DNA from: Adiantum capillus-veneris
Taxonomy: Eukaryota; Streptophyta; Polypodiopsida; Polypodiales; Pteridaceae
Assembly (NCBI GenBank): GCA_014529385.2
Contig: CM043945.1
Span: forward strand, 147,928,241-147,992,240
Length of the DNA stretch: 64,000 nt
Direction of reading: 5' to 3'
The notes beneath the pieces are model-generated. The model was given only the letters and a program-made list of their open reading frames with translations, searched no databases and was not told where the DNA came from. This document shows, one piece after another, positions 50,526 through 62,902 of this stretch (position 1 is the stretch's first letter; each line of letters opens with the position of its first letter). The position numbers and the translations under genes were made by a program.

Positions 50526-52861
50526 GGATCAAAGAGGACCTTATGCAAGGGCTTGGCAGCACTATATGAGCACTATGCACACAAATGGACACACATGATC
50601 AACATAGATATTATTTCCTTCAACAGGAAAATGAAGGAATACCTTACCCAATGTTGGAGCTCTAGCGTCCTCACAACCTCATACCAATTTCTCTCTCAAA
50701 CCTCAGGCTCTGGAATCATCTTCCAATTTCCAGGTTGCCCCCTTGTACACAGTTGGGTCAACATTCAGGTAGGTGCTTATGCACCTACTCAGTACATAGG
50801 TTTGTAAAAATGGTGATTTTAAATGATACTATGGTATTGGAGAGTTGAACATAAGTGTTGAACTTAAGTGTATCTCTATGTGTTGCTAATACTAGTTCTA
50901 AATCTTTTGAGTTTCCATTTGTGTGAATACATCTTACGCGATCTCTTGCTTTCTAGATGCTTATGCACTTACTCCGTACATTTGGCTTTTGTGTATTCAA
51001 ATACATGTAAGTAATCTTGAGCATAATGCTTGGTTACTGTAATTCTTAGGATCTGGCCTTTTGTATGCATAAGAACTGGTAAATTCATCATGTACACATA
51101 CACCCAAGCTAATCAACACTCCCTTGGAGATTGTCTTCTCAATCCATGCCGTAGGGCTGTCTAAAAGATCCTTACACAGTCCTTGATGGTGGACAACTCA
51201 CAAATTCTTTGCTTAAACTAGCTGGCTGTCATGCTGGGCTATCACAATGATTTTGGATTGATTGTGGACTGAATTTTTAGGGTTCTCTTTTATGTAAATA
51301 GTAACCCTGTTTGATTGGAAGATTTTTCATGTGATGTTAACATTATTGACATCTGACTTGGAGGCTTATACTCAATGGTGGATATACGATGTTGAGCATC
51401 AAATTGTGGGGTGATTTGGATCCTGAAACATGTCTTTGTATATCCACATATGGTACTATCCTTTGGTATCTCATTTATAGGTGTATATAAATATAAATGA
51501 CATAATATATGGTATATCTTTTGGAAACGGTTTTGGATTGGATATTGTACTATGAGGTGGGAAGGCATTGAATCATTTCAAGGCTACCTTACCCAACTTT
51601 ATTAGCTTGGAACTAATTTATCTTGCGTTCAAGGCTAGCCAGAAAATATGCATAGCTGTAACATTGTAAAGAAGGATGCAATATGACTTACTGCCGATAC
51701 TAGTAAAAACCAACTCTCTTAAATTGTACTTCTATGCAGGAACTCACTTTTGATGAAGGTAAGTATAGTGGTGAATTCATAATTGTAAAGAGTTGTTTAA
51801 TTCTATCCTTTCTTGATGGATAAATGCATAATTTTTGAAACAAAGTTTGTATTTGCTTTGAAATTAATCCAATGATTGTTAAAAGATCCTTAATCCTCAA
51901 GTGGGGGTCTCGGATGAGATGGCATTAGACTGGACTTTTGAGAATTGATCCAATTTACAAAGGAGATGCTGTCCGATTTTTTATAGAATTAGTTAGCTGA
52001 TGTAAACAATATAAAAAATAAGTTGCTTAGTCTTTTAACTTAATATCTGATCTATGTTATGTTGTTAGTTTTTGTTGTAATTTTTGACACCAATAACAAG
52101 GGGAGGGATTTGTTGACACCTATCTTCCCAAGTTATGCCAGTTCTGACGGACTTGTGTTTCTTGGATGGTGATAGGTAAGAGGTTCTTTCCTTGGGATTA
52201 CAACGACAACTGCAGCAACAACTGAAGATTCTCCATTGTTCAGTTATTTTGGTTCATGATAGATGACCCTTGTATATGACTCTTTGATAAAAACATGTAA
52301 TACACTATATGTCTATATCTGGTTTAAATATCAATTTTAGTCTTAACTTTATCTACTTGTTATCTAATGTATACGTAAGAGTTGATTATTTACATGTTGG
52401 CTGGTCTCTAGTCCCATTGTATGGTTCAATAGTTGGTGAAATCAAACTATTGTTACATAATCTTTCTTAAACACACACACACACACACATACACAAATAC
52501 GCAAATGACATGCGTGCACACATGCAGAGAATTAGCAAGACCTAAAACAACAAATAAAGACTCGTATTAACAACATGATACTAGTGACCATTTATTTGCT
52601 TCAGTTGGTAAACCACTTACTAGTGTGGATGAAAAATTACAGGGATGGTTCATTTTTGAATACTAATGTGCTTGTTATTGATTCTTTTGAGCATATATTG
52701 ATGCCTGTCCCTAGGTCTTGATATGATTAGAGTGTTCTTGTTTTGAAAACAAGCAAGGCTTATGCCTTAACTTTTATCTTTTGACCAACAAAAATAGAGG
52801 CTTTTCACAAGAAGTTTTGGACAAATTTTCACAATAATTCCCAAATTCTAAATTACCTCAA
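49191..52861. other. Non-coding interval with CA microsatellites
   Basis: The first few hundred bases may be LINE 5' leader. No other gene is supported. CA tracts at 50430-50524 and 52471-52490. Confidence 0.35.
50430..50524. repeat. (CA)n microsatellite
   Basis: Uninterrupted CA run of about 95 bp. His-Thr and Cys-Val repeats in translation are artefacts. Confidence 0.95.
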
Positions 52862-53011
52862 CATCATGAGCTTCTGTGAGGGAGGCACCGCATACCTAGC
52901 TAGGTACGATCGGGGGTAGGGGATCGTCGGCCCGGTGGGGGGGGCGGTGGTCCCATGCCCCAATCGTGCCTAGCTAGGTATGCGGTGCCTCTCAAGCAAA
53001 AGCTCATGATG
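52862..53011. repeat. 150-bp foldback with G-rich loop
   Basis: Arms 52862-52910 and 52963-53011. The inner 29 bp (GAGGCACCGCATACCTAGCT to the GAT at 52910) pair with a single mismatch, and the outer 20 bp (CATCATGAGCTT and following) with about five. The 52-base loop contains GGGGG, GGGG and an eight-G run. There is no coding capacity. It could be a small foldback element or a hairpin RNA source. Confidence 0.85.
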
Positions 53012-53439
53012 TTAGCATTGTATGAAAAACATTGAAAAAGGATCCATTTTCTTACATGAGAAAATTTCCAACTCTTCTTATGTTTCACGGAGTTCGAGGT
53101 TCCTTCATCCTGGATTGAAAGCCAAGACACTTATGAGTGTGGATAATCCAAAAAATGCTACTCTTAATTCCTTCGAAGAGAAATAATCCTTCTTTTTATT
53201 TTCAAAACACAAACCGACAGCAATCAGCCACATCTTCTCGAGCATTACAAGTTTAATGTGGATACAAATTACGTAGATAAGAGCAAGGACTCTCAAGGTT
53301 GATAAAAGAATCTCATTGTTGAAGAATACTCCTAGCAGCAAGAGTATCTCTTATATCTTTTGGGGTTGTCTCTATCTTCTACACCAATAGATGGCAGGCA
53401 CTTGAGCAAACTTTATACACACAGAACCAATAAGACCTT

Positions 53440-53485
<46 letters not shown>

Positions 53486-54069
53486 GCATCCTGTTTTGAG
53501 CACAAATTCTTACAAATATGCAGTTGCGAACCCCCTCTTGATGTGATTTGGCAAGAGTATGGGCAAGCCAGCCATGTAATAACTCAAAATGCGAATGCAA
53601 TTTCTCTATGGTGTCTCAAGTCATCGTGGTAATGAGTAGAGCTATAGTCTCCATCAAATTTAGCATCTTGAAGACAGAATGACTCCGATGATAAAGAACT
53701 AAAAGAGTCTGGTGCATCCAAAGTTTTCTCATCAGTTAGCATTTGCAAGACCTAGATGATTACATGTGTAAGAATTGAATTACGAGTATCTTTGGAAGCT
53801 CTAAGATCACTAACAAAACCCAACTAATTTAAGTGGAGAAGGGACCTACCTGAGCCATACATGGGCGACATTCTAGCAATTGTTGCACACACAACGCAAC
53901 TGCCATCATCATGGTCTACATTTCTTGAGGATCATAATCCCCATTGAGCTATTCATCTACAAGCTTCGCAACATGCATAGTTTCCAAGAACAGCCTTGCC
54001 TGAACATGGTGCATAGAGCAACATTTAGGCATATAATACTATTCTACAATGACATAATGATTAAGAAAC
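53012..54069. other. Non-coding interval with CA tract
   Basis: Left flank of the gypsy element. CA microsatellite at 53439-53484. No supported gene. Confidence 0.35.
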
Positions 54070-54074
54070 AAGGT

Positions 54075-55696
54075 GTAATGAAATTGGCCTATTTAATTTG
54101 AGAGTAGCGGAAATTAATGAGAGTACTTTTGAGAAATGACTTTGTCAGCATAGCGGGTGAACATAATTGAAGATAGCAACATAATCATAGCAATTAGTTA
54201 ACTTGGCATGAACAATACTTTTGCAAGAGAGAGAAGTTAGAGAACATGAAAACAGTTGAGGAGCGGATTTATGTGGAGCAGGTCCCCCCTCCAATAGGCA
54301 TTTGTATTATGATTTCTCCCATTAAGAGAGACTTGTTACAATACAATCTTTGTGTTCCTTGTGACCTAGGTGATGCAATGAAGATGGAAAGCTTCATGCA
54401 TCACAAACATAACATAAACTTGAAGAAAGCTTTAACTATCCCAAGCCTCAGTCCCAAGACCTCAAACACCTTCGAAGGTGGAGAGAGCTAGCAGGGAATG
54501 AGGGTAGGGAAGAGGAAGAAGAAACATTTCGTAAGAGAAAGAATTAGTTCCTCACTTATCATAACTCTTGTTTCTAGCATACCTAATAGAATAATAATGA
54601 AGAAGAAGGAGATGGAAAGATTGAGCATTGAAGCATGGCTCTTGGTTGGATTTGCACTCCATATCCAAGAGTGTTGGTGTAGGCTCTCAACCTCTACTTG
54701 CTTGGAGAAGGAGAGGGAGCTCTTGCACTTTGCATAGCACACAATGAGAGTGTTTGTGAGTGTGTGTGGGTGAGTATACCCCCAAAGAAACCCCCTAACT
54801 TGCTTGGGTTGACCCCCCTTTGTAGCTCATGCTTGAAGCTCATTGGACCCCTCCATGCCCAACCAATCACAAGCAGAAGGCATTACAAGCAGCAAGGGTA
54901 GCCTTGAGACAAGTGTCCCCCTTTCCCTTTTGAGAGAGAGGGCTAGATAAATGCTAAATCAATTAATTAAATCTCCTAAATTATTATTGGACCCCTTGGG
55001 TGGACAACCAATAGGCTTCAGGCACACCATGAGGGCAACATGAGGAGGAACTTGACAAGTGTCCCTTTTGCTTTCTTTGTACCATGCATGCCATGTGTGA
55101 GTGTGTGGGTGTTCTCTCTCATCCCCCCTCATGTAGGGCTCACCCCATCCTTATAGGGATTGAATCTTTGACTTTTTGACACCTCAAGCCCCTCATGCAT
55201 AGGCCCAGTTCCCACCACAAGCTTGGCTCATAAGCACTTTAAGCTTGGGCTAGATTCTCACCTCAAGTGCAACCCTAGCATCTCAAGCATGTCAAGCACC
55301 TCAAGCATATCAATAATTAAGCACCTCAATCATCAAGCACCTCAAGCACCTTAGTCATTAAGCATGACAAGCAGAACAAGCACCTCGAGCTGGGTCGGGT
55401 TCCTGCGCCTCAAGCTCAGCCCTAGCTTACCTAAGGTCAAAGGCCTTTTGCACACATTATTGGAGGTCTTCAATGAAGCTAACCCTAAGGTATTATGCTC
55501 CATTTTTTAGCCTTTCTCTTTGATAGACCATCTCTCATTTGGGCCTCTTTACCATTGGCCCCGTGTTGAGATAGATCTATAAGCACATGTCTATATCTTA
55601 ACACTTGTTCCAGTTTATTCTCCCACATTAAGTGATCAATTTAATATGAGAAAATCATTTGGGTTGGTTAGATATTAGATATTAGATTTTATGACA
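54075..55696 (-). repeat. Gypsy LTR (3' LTR of the minus-strand element)
   Basis: Plus-strand ends TGTAATGAAATTGG...TTTTATGACA, matching 61277-62897. A segment rich in CAAGCACCTCAAGCA-like short repeats lies near 55280-55390. Relative to the other copy it has an extra GTTCCCACCACAAG-type piece near 55208. Confidence 0.95.
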
Positions 55697-55712
55697 TTAC
55701 CTCTCTCTTGAA
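55697..55712 (-). promoter_or_regulatory. Gypsy polypurine tract
   Basis: Minus-strand TTCAAGAGAGAGGTAA directly precedes the 3' LTR start TGTCATAAAA. Confidence 0.8.
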
Positions 55713-56050
55713 ATCATAGTCGTCCTCGACTATGAGGTAGAAGAGATAAAGCCTTAGTCATTAGTCAATTTTACTTAGCGGGTAGAGGATCCCTTTTTAC
55801 CCTACGACATCTTTCCAAGATGGATGACTAATCCATTTGGTGCTTGGGAGACATAGCTGCCGCAAGCATGTCTGCTCTTTAGTCCATTTCATTCTCCCAA
55901 AGTAGAGTGACAAATTCTACTTGGTGTTTGAGAGACGTCCTCATCACAAACATGATTCTAAGTATGCATACTAGTTAAATTTGTGCACAATTGAAAAGAG
56001 GACTAGTCTTATAAGACAAAAACATGAGTCATTTAAAATAAATTTGTACA
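55713..56050. other. Gypsy 3' untranslated region
   Basis: Between the end of the chromodomain-like tail and the polypurine tract; no coding sequence seen. Confidence 0.5.
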
Positions 56051-56055
56051 TTTGC

Positions 56056-58376
56056 TTACTCTAATGTAGCATTGTAAGCATTGACAAGGTTCATACTATC
56101 CTTAAGCTGTATTCCTTGCATCCATCTAGCATCTTCAAAAGGATAAATGTTGAACTTAATAAGATACCGTCGGATAATCTTACCATATCTTACCATGTCA
56201 TAGTACCTTGTCTTCATGCCGAAGAACAACTTTGGGTTGTAGCACCTCTTCTTGGTCTTCAACTTCGGGAGGGTCTTCAATAATTGGTTCAGTTGGTGTC
56301 TCTCCTTTGTAGGGCTTAAGTAGGCTGACATGAAAGGCATTGTGTATGAGCCAATGGTTGGGCAACTTGAGTTGATAAGCCATCTCATTGATGGGCTTCA
56401 AGATTTGGAAAGGACCATAATATCTTTTTGCTAGTTTAGCATAATACTTTTGATGGCCCGTAGGATTTTTGCCCGTCGTTTGCCTTAATCGAGCCTTAGG
56501 AAACTTAAGTAAGACCCAATCATTTTATTTGAACATTAAGGCTCTTCTGTGCTTATCAGCAGCAAAAACTTTTTGCCTTTGTTGAGAGATGGATATAGCC
56601 TCCTTAATCTTTTAAAAAGATTCTTGTAGGTCACGGCTATACTCATCGGCGGCGGCGAAGATCTTCCCATGTACTTTGAGTAGCAATGGACTTTTAGGTC
56701 TTCCCTCAATGATCTCAAAAGGTGCTTTTCCCGTAGAAGTATGTACAATATTATTGTAGGCATACTCTACAAGAGGTAAGTACTTTTCCCATTGTGAGCA
56801 TTGATCTACTTCGGTAACATAAGTCTTGAGTAGATCGAGTATCGTAAGATTGGCTATCTCACTTTGGCCGAAGAGAAATTCAATCTCCATTTGTGGGTGA
56901 TAGGCCAAAGAGAAATTCAATCTTGTTCCTAGATTTTCAAAGAGACCTTTCCAGAAATTGCTGGTCATTCTAGGATCTCTATCTGACATGATGGATGTGG
57001 GTAATCCATGGTGCTTGAAAATCTGAGATATGAAGAGAGTTGCCATTTGATGTGCCTTAATAGTCTTTTTGACAGGAATAAAATATGCTTGCTTGCTAAA
57101 CCTATCAACTATTGTCCATATTCTTGTATTCCCAAGGATATACTTGGGTAATCCAAAGATGAAATCCATAGAGATACTTTCCATGGTGAATTTGGGATAG
57201 GCAATGGCGAAGTAATCCAGGTTGCTTCCCTCTATCATTCTTGGTCTTTTGGCATACTACACATTTTGAAACATACTCTTCATACTCTTGTATGTCCACT
57301 TTCATGGTAGGCCAATAGAAGTACGTCTCTACTCCTCGGAGAGTAGGTTGAATACCTCTATGCCCCGCATATGGAGGAGCATGGGATTCATACATAACTT
57401 TCTCACGAAGGGAATGGGTAACACATAGCCTATTGCCGTTGAGAAGATAACCATCCTGCAAGGTGAATGGTTCCTCTTTCTTCCCCAAAGCAAGGGCTGA
57501 CATTATGTCTGTAAAGTCAGGGTCAGTAGCATACTCATCTATCATAGAGGATAGATCATTGTGAGTAGCTATAGACACCGCATTAACTTTGGGTCATCGT
57601 GAAGGTGCATCGGCCACTTGATTGTGCTTACCAGCTATGTGAGCACTATGGAAATTAAATTGCGAAAGAAAAGTTGCCCACCTCATTTGTTTGTCGGAAA
57701 GCTTGGTTTGCTTTATGAAATACTTGAGACTTTGGTGGTCGGTTTGTAGGATAAATGGAGTCCCCAATAGGTAGTGCTTCCATGTGTCTAGGGCATGTAG
57801 AACAACTAAAAGCTCTTTCTCATAAATGCCCAAGACTCAGTCATCAATATTGAGCCTTCGGCTCTCATATGCTATGGCATGCCCTTCTTGAAGAAAAACT
57901 GCTCCAAGGCAATCACCACAAGCATCACATTGGACCTCAAATGGCTTTGAGAGATTCGGAAGCACGAGAACTGGTTGGGAAGTAAGCTTCTCTTTGAGCT
58001 TTTCAAAAGCATTTTGCTCCTTAGCAGTCCATACAAACTTAACGTTCTGCTTAGTTAAGTCGTGTAGTGGTCCTGCTACTTGAGATAATTTTGCTATGAA
58101 GCGTCTATAGTATGCGCACATACCAACAAAGCTTCTTAGCTCATGTAGATTTCTTGGGTTAGGCCATGCTTTTATTACCTCTAACTTTGATGGATCCATT
58201 CGGATACCATCTTTAGAGATAATATGACCTAGGTATTGAATCTCTTGAAGGAAGAATTCTCTTTTCTTTTGGTTGAGAAAAAGCTTGTTCTCCCTCAATG
58301 CGTGAAAAATCACTTGGAGATGTTGCTTGTGTTCCTCCAAAGACTTGGAGTAGATGATGATATCATCAAAGAACAC
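56056..58376 (-). pseudogene. Gypsy pol: RT C-half, RNase H, integrase, chromodomain-like tail
   Basis: Minus-strand order: RT box [13 protein letters not shown] with YLGHIISKDGI and FVGMCAYYRRFI (57837-58376); RNase H YEKELLVVLHALDTWKHYL with LQTDHQSLKYF and ADAPSR (57594-57833); integrase zinc region HAPPYAGHRG and KCVVCQKTK (57105-57578); core with SMDFIFGLP, IMSDRDPR and GQSEIANLT (56612-57238); C-terminal [11 protein letters not shown] and a chromodomain-like part, [17 protein letters not shown] then RRYLIKFNIYPFEDARWM (56056-56401). TGA codons interrupt the frame before RNase H and after ADAPSR, and shifts occur near 58375, 57235 and 56200. A local duplication inserts residues just before the integrase Glu (see findings). 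Confidence 0.92.
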
Positions 58377-60873
58377 TCCAATGAATTTGTGGTATGGTCT
58401 AAAAATATCAACAAACGATTGAACATAGCTGGTGCATTAGTCAATCCAAAAGGCATGACTAGATATTCATAAAGACCAAACGTTGTGCGAAACGTGGTCT
58501 TTAAGATATCTTCATCCACTATCCTTATCTGATGATAGCCACACTTAAGGTCAATCCTATTGAAGTAGGTCGAGCCTTGTATCTTATCAAACAGATCTTC
58601 TACCCGAGGTACGGGAAATCTGTTTTTGATAGTGATATGGTTTAGTGCTCGATAGTCCACACACATACGGTATGTACCATCTTTCTTTTGCACTAAAAGG
58701 ATTGGAGAATAAAAGGGAGAGGAACTAGGCCTCACCATCCCTTTGTCTACCAGCTCTTGTACTTGCCTCATGATCCCCTCCTGTTGAGCTTGTGAGACTC
58801 GATAAGGAGGCTTGTTAGGTGGTGAGCTTCCAGGAAGGAGCTCAATACGATGGTCATCATCCCCTCGTTTTGGAGGTAAGTCCATAGGGATATCATCGAC
58901 GAACACATCTTGGAATCCTTTTAGAAAATTAGACAAGTCTAACTCTTCTTGATTCCTCCCATTTACATTTGATGAAACATTAGTATCTTTTAGAGACTCT
59001 TTGACAAAAATCATGTACGTAGAAACTGAGTTCTTCATTGACGTATCAAAAGCAAGAGGATTTACAAGTGGAATAGTGCGACCACGCTCACTAGCATCTA
59101 TATACATGTTCTTTCCCCTGTAGGTGAAGTAGATTCTCCTTTCAGGGAACTTCATGTTGGCAGCCATGCGATCAAACCATGGTGCCCCTAGGATAACATC
59201 CTCATGTTGGAGAGGAGAGATGAAGAAGTCTTCCTTGTCGACATAGATTTGGACATGAAGCCTCAAATTCCCAATCAAGGGAGTAACGGAGGCTTGTTGT
59301 CCCTTGAAAGCTGCATCAGCCACTACTATATCTCCCATCTCAAAAGCTTGAATGCCCAACTTGGTGGCCAACTCCATTGATATGAAGTTAAGAATAGAGC
59401 CAGGGTCAAACAAGATGAAGGCATCATGCTCTCTTACCTTTCCCCAAGCATAGGAAAGTGATGATCCTTTGCAATGAGCATCCTCTTTTGGAGCTTTGAT
59501 GGTGGAATCCCTAGGAGTCTCATTGTGAGTATTCTTCTTGGGGCAAGAACGATAGCCATGTCCTTGCTCCCCACACTTGAAACACTTATGGTCCTTGCGA
59601 AAAGCTTCAAGATCTTCAGGAGAGAGTTTGTTCTTACCTTTGTAAAGTCCCTTCTCCTTGGACCGATTGTTGTTGTTGTTGGAATTGAATTGGGAAGTAT
59701 TTTGAACATTGGTTTTCCCCTTTGCATCATTTTTGTCTTTGTTTTTCATGGGCTTGACATTACGTCTAGCCCCTTGATGGAAATTGATGCGTGAAGCAAC
59801 CATGGTGTGATGGATTACTTCGCTAATAGTACCAGGCCGTTGAGAGTTGATGTATTCGGCCATCTCTTCAGGTAATCCTGCACATAATTGCTGCCTTTGA
59901 TCGGCAAAGTCTATCTTTTGAAAGATAGTAGCCTTGAGATGTAAATCCCAAAACTTGTCTACATATTTGTGGATAGACTCATGGGAGAGGAGCTTCAAGT
60001 TGCGCCATTCGGTAAGCACTTTGTCCTTTGCATCGCTTGCAAGGAATTGCTTCATGATGGAAACTCGTAGAGTTTTCCATGTCTTTGGGGCTTCACCATT
60101 TCCACGAAGGCTAGCCCACCATTGACGAGCTGATTTTTGGAAGTGCATAGCTACATGGCGTAGCTTAGAGGACTCTGTGAAGCCCTCATCTCCAAAGGCC
60201 GCATCAAATTGTTGGATGAAGGCCAACACTTTGTCGGTAGCACCGAAGGTGCCATCATAGATGAGAAAAGAGATACTCTTTCCTCCCTCCTTGAACTTCT
60301 TTAGCTTTTGTGACCTTCGCCATGCAAGAAATGATTTGCGATGTCCTCCCCTCTTGTATTCTCTAGGAAAATAACCATAACTTTCGTTAGAAGAGGAGGA
60401 AGGTGAAGAAGAAGGAGAAGAGGGTGTCCTCTTCCTAGCCCTTTTCTTCCTTTGTTTCCTCTCTTGCCTTTCAGAGTGATGAGGAGAAGGACTATGTGTT
60501 GATCTTTTCCTCTTGGGAGGAGTGGACGATTGTCTAGACCGCCGTCTTCGTGGAGCCACATCTTCAAAGGAGCTTAAACTTTCATTGCTTCCTTGCTCTT
60601 TGGATTCCTCATCTCGAATGGGAGAGAGTCTTCTTTTGGGGGTCTCTTCAAGAGGCCTCCTAAGCTCTCTCTCCTCTTGGAGAGGAAGGGAAATTCCATA
60701 AGCACGAAGTTGTTGAGGAGTAACTTTGGCTTGCAAAGCAGGGTTGCCCCTAGCTTGCTGCAACCTAGTGTGATGAGATAATTCACAAACATGGGAGCAT
60801 CATCATTAGCACCTTCATGTGAAAAATAAAAGCTATCAATGTTCATTCTACTCTCTTGATTATTGTCAGCCAT
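58310..60873 (-). pseudogene. Gypsy gag, protease and RT N-half
   Basis: Gag probably starts at ATG 60871-60873 (MADNNQESRMNIDSF) and shifts frame near 60770 into an 817-codon open frame. That frame has an Arg/Ser-rich region (about 20-125), the gag core with [17 protein letters not shown] (about 210), zinc knuckle [14 protein letters not shown] (about 392-405), protease [12 protein letters not shown] (about 450), where the active site reads DPG rather than DSG or DTG, and RT motifs [26 protein letters not shown] (first catalytic Asp) and [13 protein letters not shown] (about 768). RT is then cut by a frameshift; its FFDD box lies in the next frame. This is the structural protein and first half of the replication enzyme of the element. 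Confidence 0.93.
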
Positions 60874-61276
60874 GTTAACAAAATTTATGTATGTACTTAG
60901 TGTATGCTTTGGCAATTCAAAGCCTTAGTTTCCACTCCTCTTAGACTTTGAAAATCGGCTCTTAAGTATCTACACCCACGGCTCGAAGTGGTTAATTATA
61001 GAGAGTAGAGGAGTAGGTCTAACATAGCAGAGTTGCCAAGGGCTAGCACCTTTCAGACTTCTTATGGCTCAATAATGGTAAAGCCGTAGGCAAGTTTAAA
61101 AAGACTCCATTATTAAGTCCAAATCTCCTGAGGTGTGCACCATCCCCCAAATAGTAACCGATAACAGATCCCTGTTCCACTTACCGTAATATAATTAACA
61201 ACATCAACCATTTATAGGCTAGTTAAGGACCTCTCTTATTAAGCAAGAAAAGAGAAACCAAATGCTCTGATACCAA
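60874..61276 (-). promoter_or_regulatory. Gypsy leader with initiator tRNA-Met primer site
   Basis: Minus-strand TGGTATCAGAGC at 61264-61275 sits one base inside the 5' LTR. The remaining 390 bp to the gag ATG are untranslated leader, where packaging signals would lie. Confidence 0.85.
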
Positions 61277-62897
61277 TGTAATGAAATTGGTCTATTTAAT
61301 TTGAGAGTAGCGGAAATTAATGAGAGCACTTTTGAGAAATGACTTTGTGAGCATAGCGGGTGAACATAATTGAAGATAGCAACATAATCATAGCAATTAG
61401 TTAACTTGGCATGAACAATACTTTTGCAAGAGAGAGAATTTAGAGAACATGACAACAGTTGAGGACCGGATTTATGTGGAGCCGGTCCCCCCTCCAATAG
61501 GAATTTGTATTATGATTTCTCCCATTAAGAGAGACTTGTTACAATACAATCTTTGTGTTCCTTGTGACCTAGGTGATGCAATGAAGATGGAAAGCTTCAT
61601 GCATCACAAACATAACATAAACTTGAAGAAAGCTTTAACTATCCCAAGCCTCAGTCCCAAGAACTCAAACACCTTTGAAGGTGGAGAGAGCTAGCAGAGA
61701 ATGAGGGTAGGGAAGAGGAAGAAGAAACATTTCGTAGGAGAAAGAATTAGTTCCTCACTTATCATAACTCTTGTTGCTAGCATACCTAATAGCATAGTAA
61801 TGAAGAAGAAGGAGATGGCAAGCTTGAGCATTGAAGCATGGCTCTTGGTTGGATTTTGCACTCCATATCCAAGAGTGTTGGTGTAGGCTCTCAACCTCTA
61901 CTTGCTTGGACAAGGAGAGGGAGCTCTTGGAATTTGCATAGCACACAATGAGAGTGTTTGTGAGTGTGTGTGGGTGAGTATACCCCCTAAGCAACCCCCT
62001 AGCTTGCTTGGGTCGACCCTCCCTTGTAGCTCATGCTTGAAGCTCATTGGATCCCTCCAGGCCTAGCCAATCACAAGTAGGAGGCAGTACAAGCAGCAAG
62101 GGTAGCCTTGAGACAAGTGTCTCCCTTTCCTTTTTTAGAGAGAGGTCTAGATAAATGCTAAATCAATTAATTAAATCTCCTAAATTATTATTGGACCCCT
62201 TGGGTGGCCAACCAATAGGCTTCAGGCACACCATGAGGGCAACATGAGGAGGAACTTGACAAGTGTCCCTTTTGCTTTCTTTGTACCATGCATACCTTGT
62301 GTGAGTGTGTGGGTGTTCTCTCTCATCCCCCCTCATGTAGGGCTCACCCCATCCTTGTAGGGATTGAATCTTTGACTTTTTGACACCTCAAGCCCCTCAT
62401 CCATAGGCACAATCTTGGCTCATAAGCACTTTAATCTTGGGTTGGGTTCTCACCTCAAGTGCAACCCTAGCATCTCAAGCATGTCAAGCACCTCAAGCAT
62501 ATCAATAATTAAGCATCTCAAGAACCTCAATCATCAAGCACCTCAAGAATCTTAGTCATCAAGCATGACAAGCAGGACAAGCACCTCGAGCTGGGTCAGG
62601 TTCCCGCGCCTCAAGCCCAGCCCTAGCTTACCTAAGGTCAAAGGCATTTTACACACATTATTGGAGGTCTTCAATGAAGCTAACCCTAAGGTCTTATGAT
62701 CCATTTGTTAGCCTTGCTCTTTGATAGACCATCTCTCATTTGGGCCTCTTTACCATTGGACCCGTGTTGAGATAGATCTATAAGCACATGTCTATATCTT
62801 AACACTTGTTCCCGTTTATTCTCCCACATTAAGTGATCAATTTAATATGAGAAAATCATTTGGGTTGGTTAGATATTAGATATTAGATTTTATGACA
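61277..62897 (-). repeat. Gypsy LTR (5' LTR of the minus-strand element)
   Basis: Near-identical to 54075-55696, with TG...CA ends. It has an extra AAGCATCTCAAGAACCTC-type repeat unit near 62510. Short frames at 61449-61994 also occur in the other LTR and are not genes. Confidence 0.95.
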
Positions 62898-62902
62898 CAA
62901 GG

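Larger units (their letters stand above)
54070..62902 (-). mobile_element. Complete Ty3/gypsy LTR retrotransposon with target duplication
   Basis: Element 54075-62897 flanked by the 5-bp direct repeat CAAGG (54070-54074 and 62898-62902), the normal target-site duplication. It has two LTRs of 1622 and 1621 bp, a tRNA-Met primer site, a polypurine tract and a full domain order gag, PR, RT, RNase H, IN and chromodomain-like tail on the minus strand. The reading frame carries several stops and shifts. The LTRs stay closely similar apart from scattered substitutions and two small compensating indels, so insertion is fairly recent relative to the decay elsewhere in the window. Confidence 0.95.

Noticed and set aside
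50401-50807. His-Thr or Cys-Val repeat proteins
   Set aside because: Artefacts of a CA microsatellite, as also at 53360-53632.
52862-53011. Annotating the foldback as a microRNA gene
   Set aside because: The hairpin would suit it, but there is no expression evidence, the loop is unusual and the arms are too perfectly paired to distinguish from a foldback transposon.
61449-61994. Small frames inside the gypsy LTRs
   Set aside because: The same frames occur in both LTRs (also 54246-54901) and show no coding pattern; they follow from LTR duplication.
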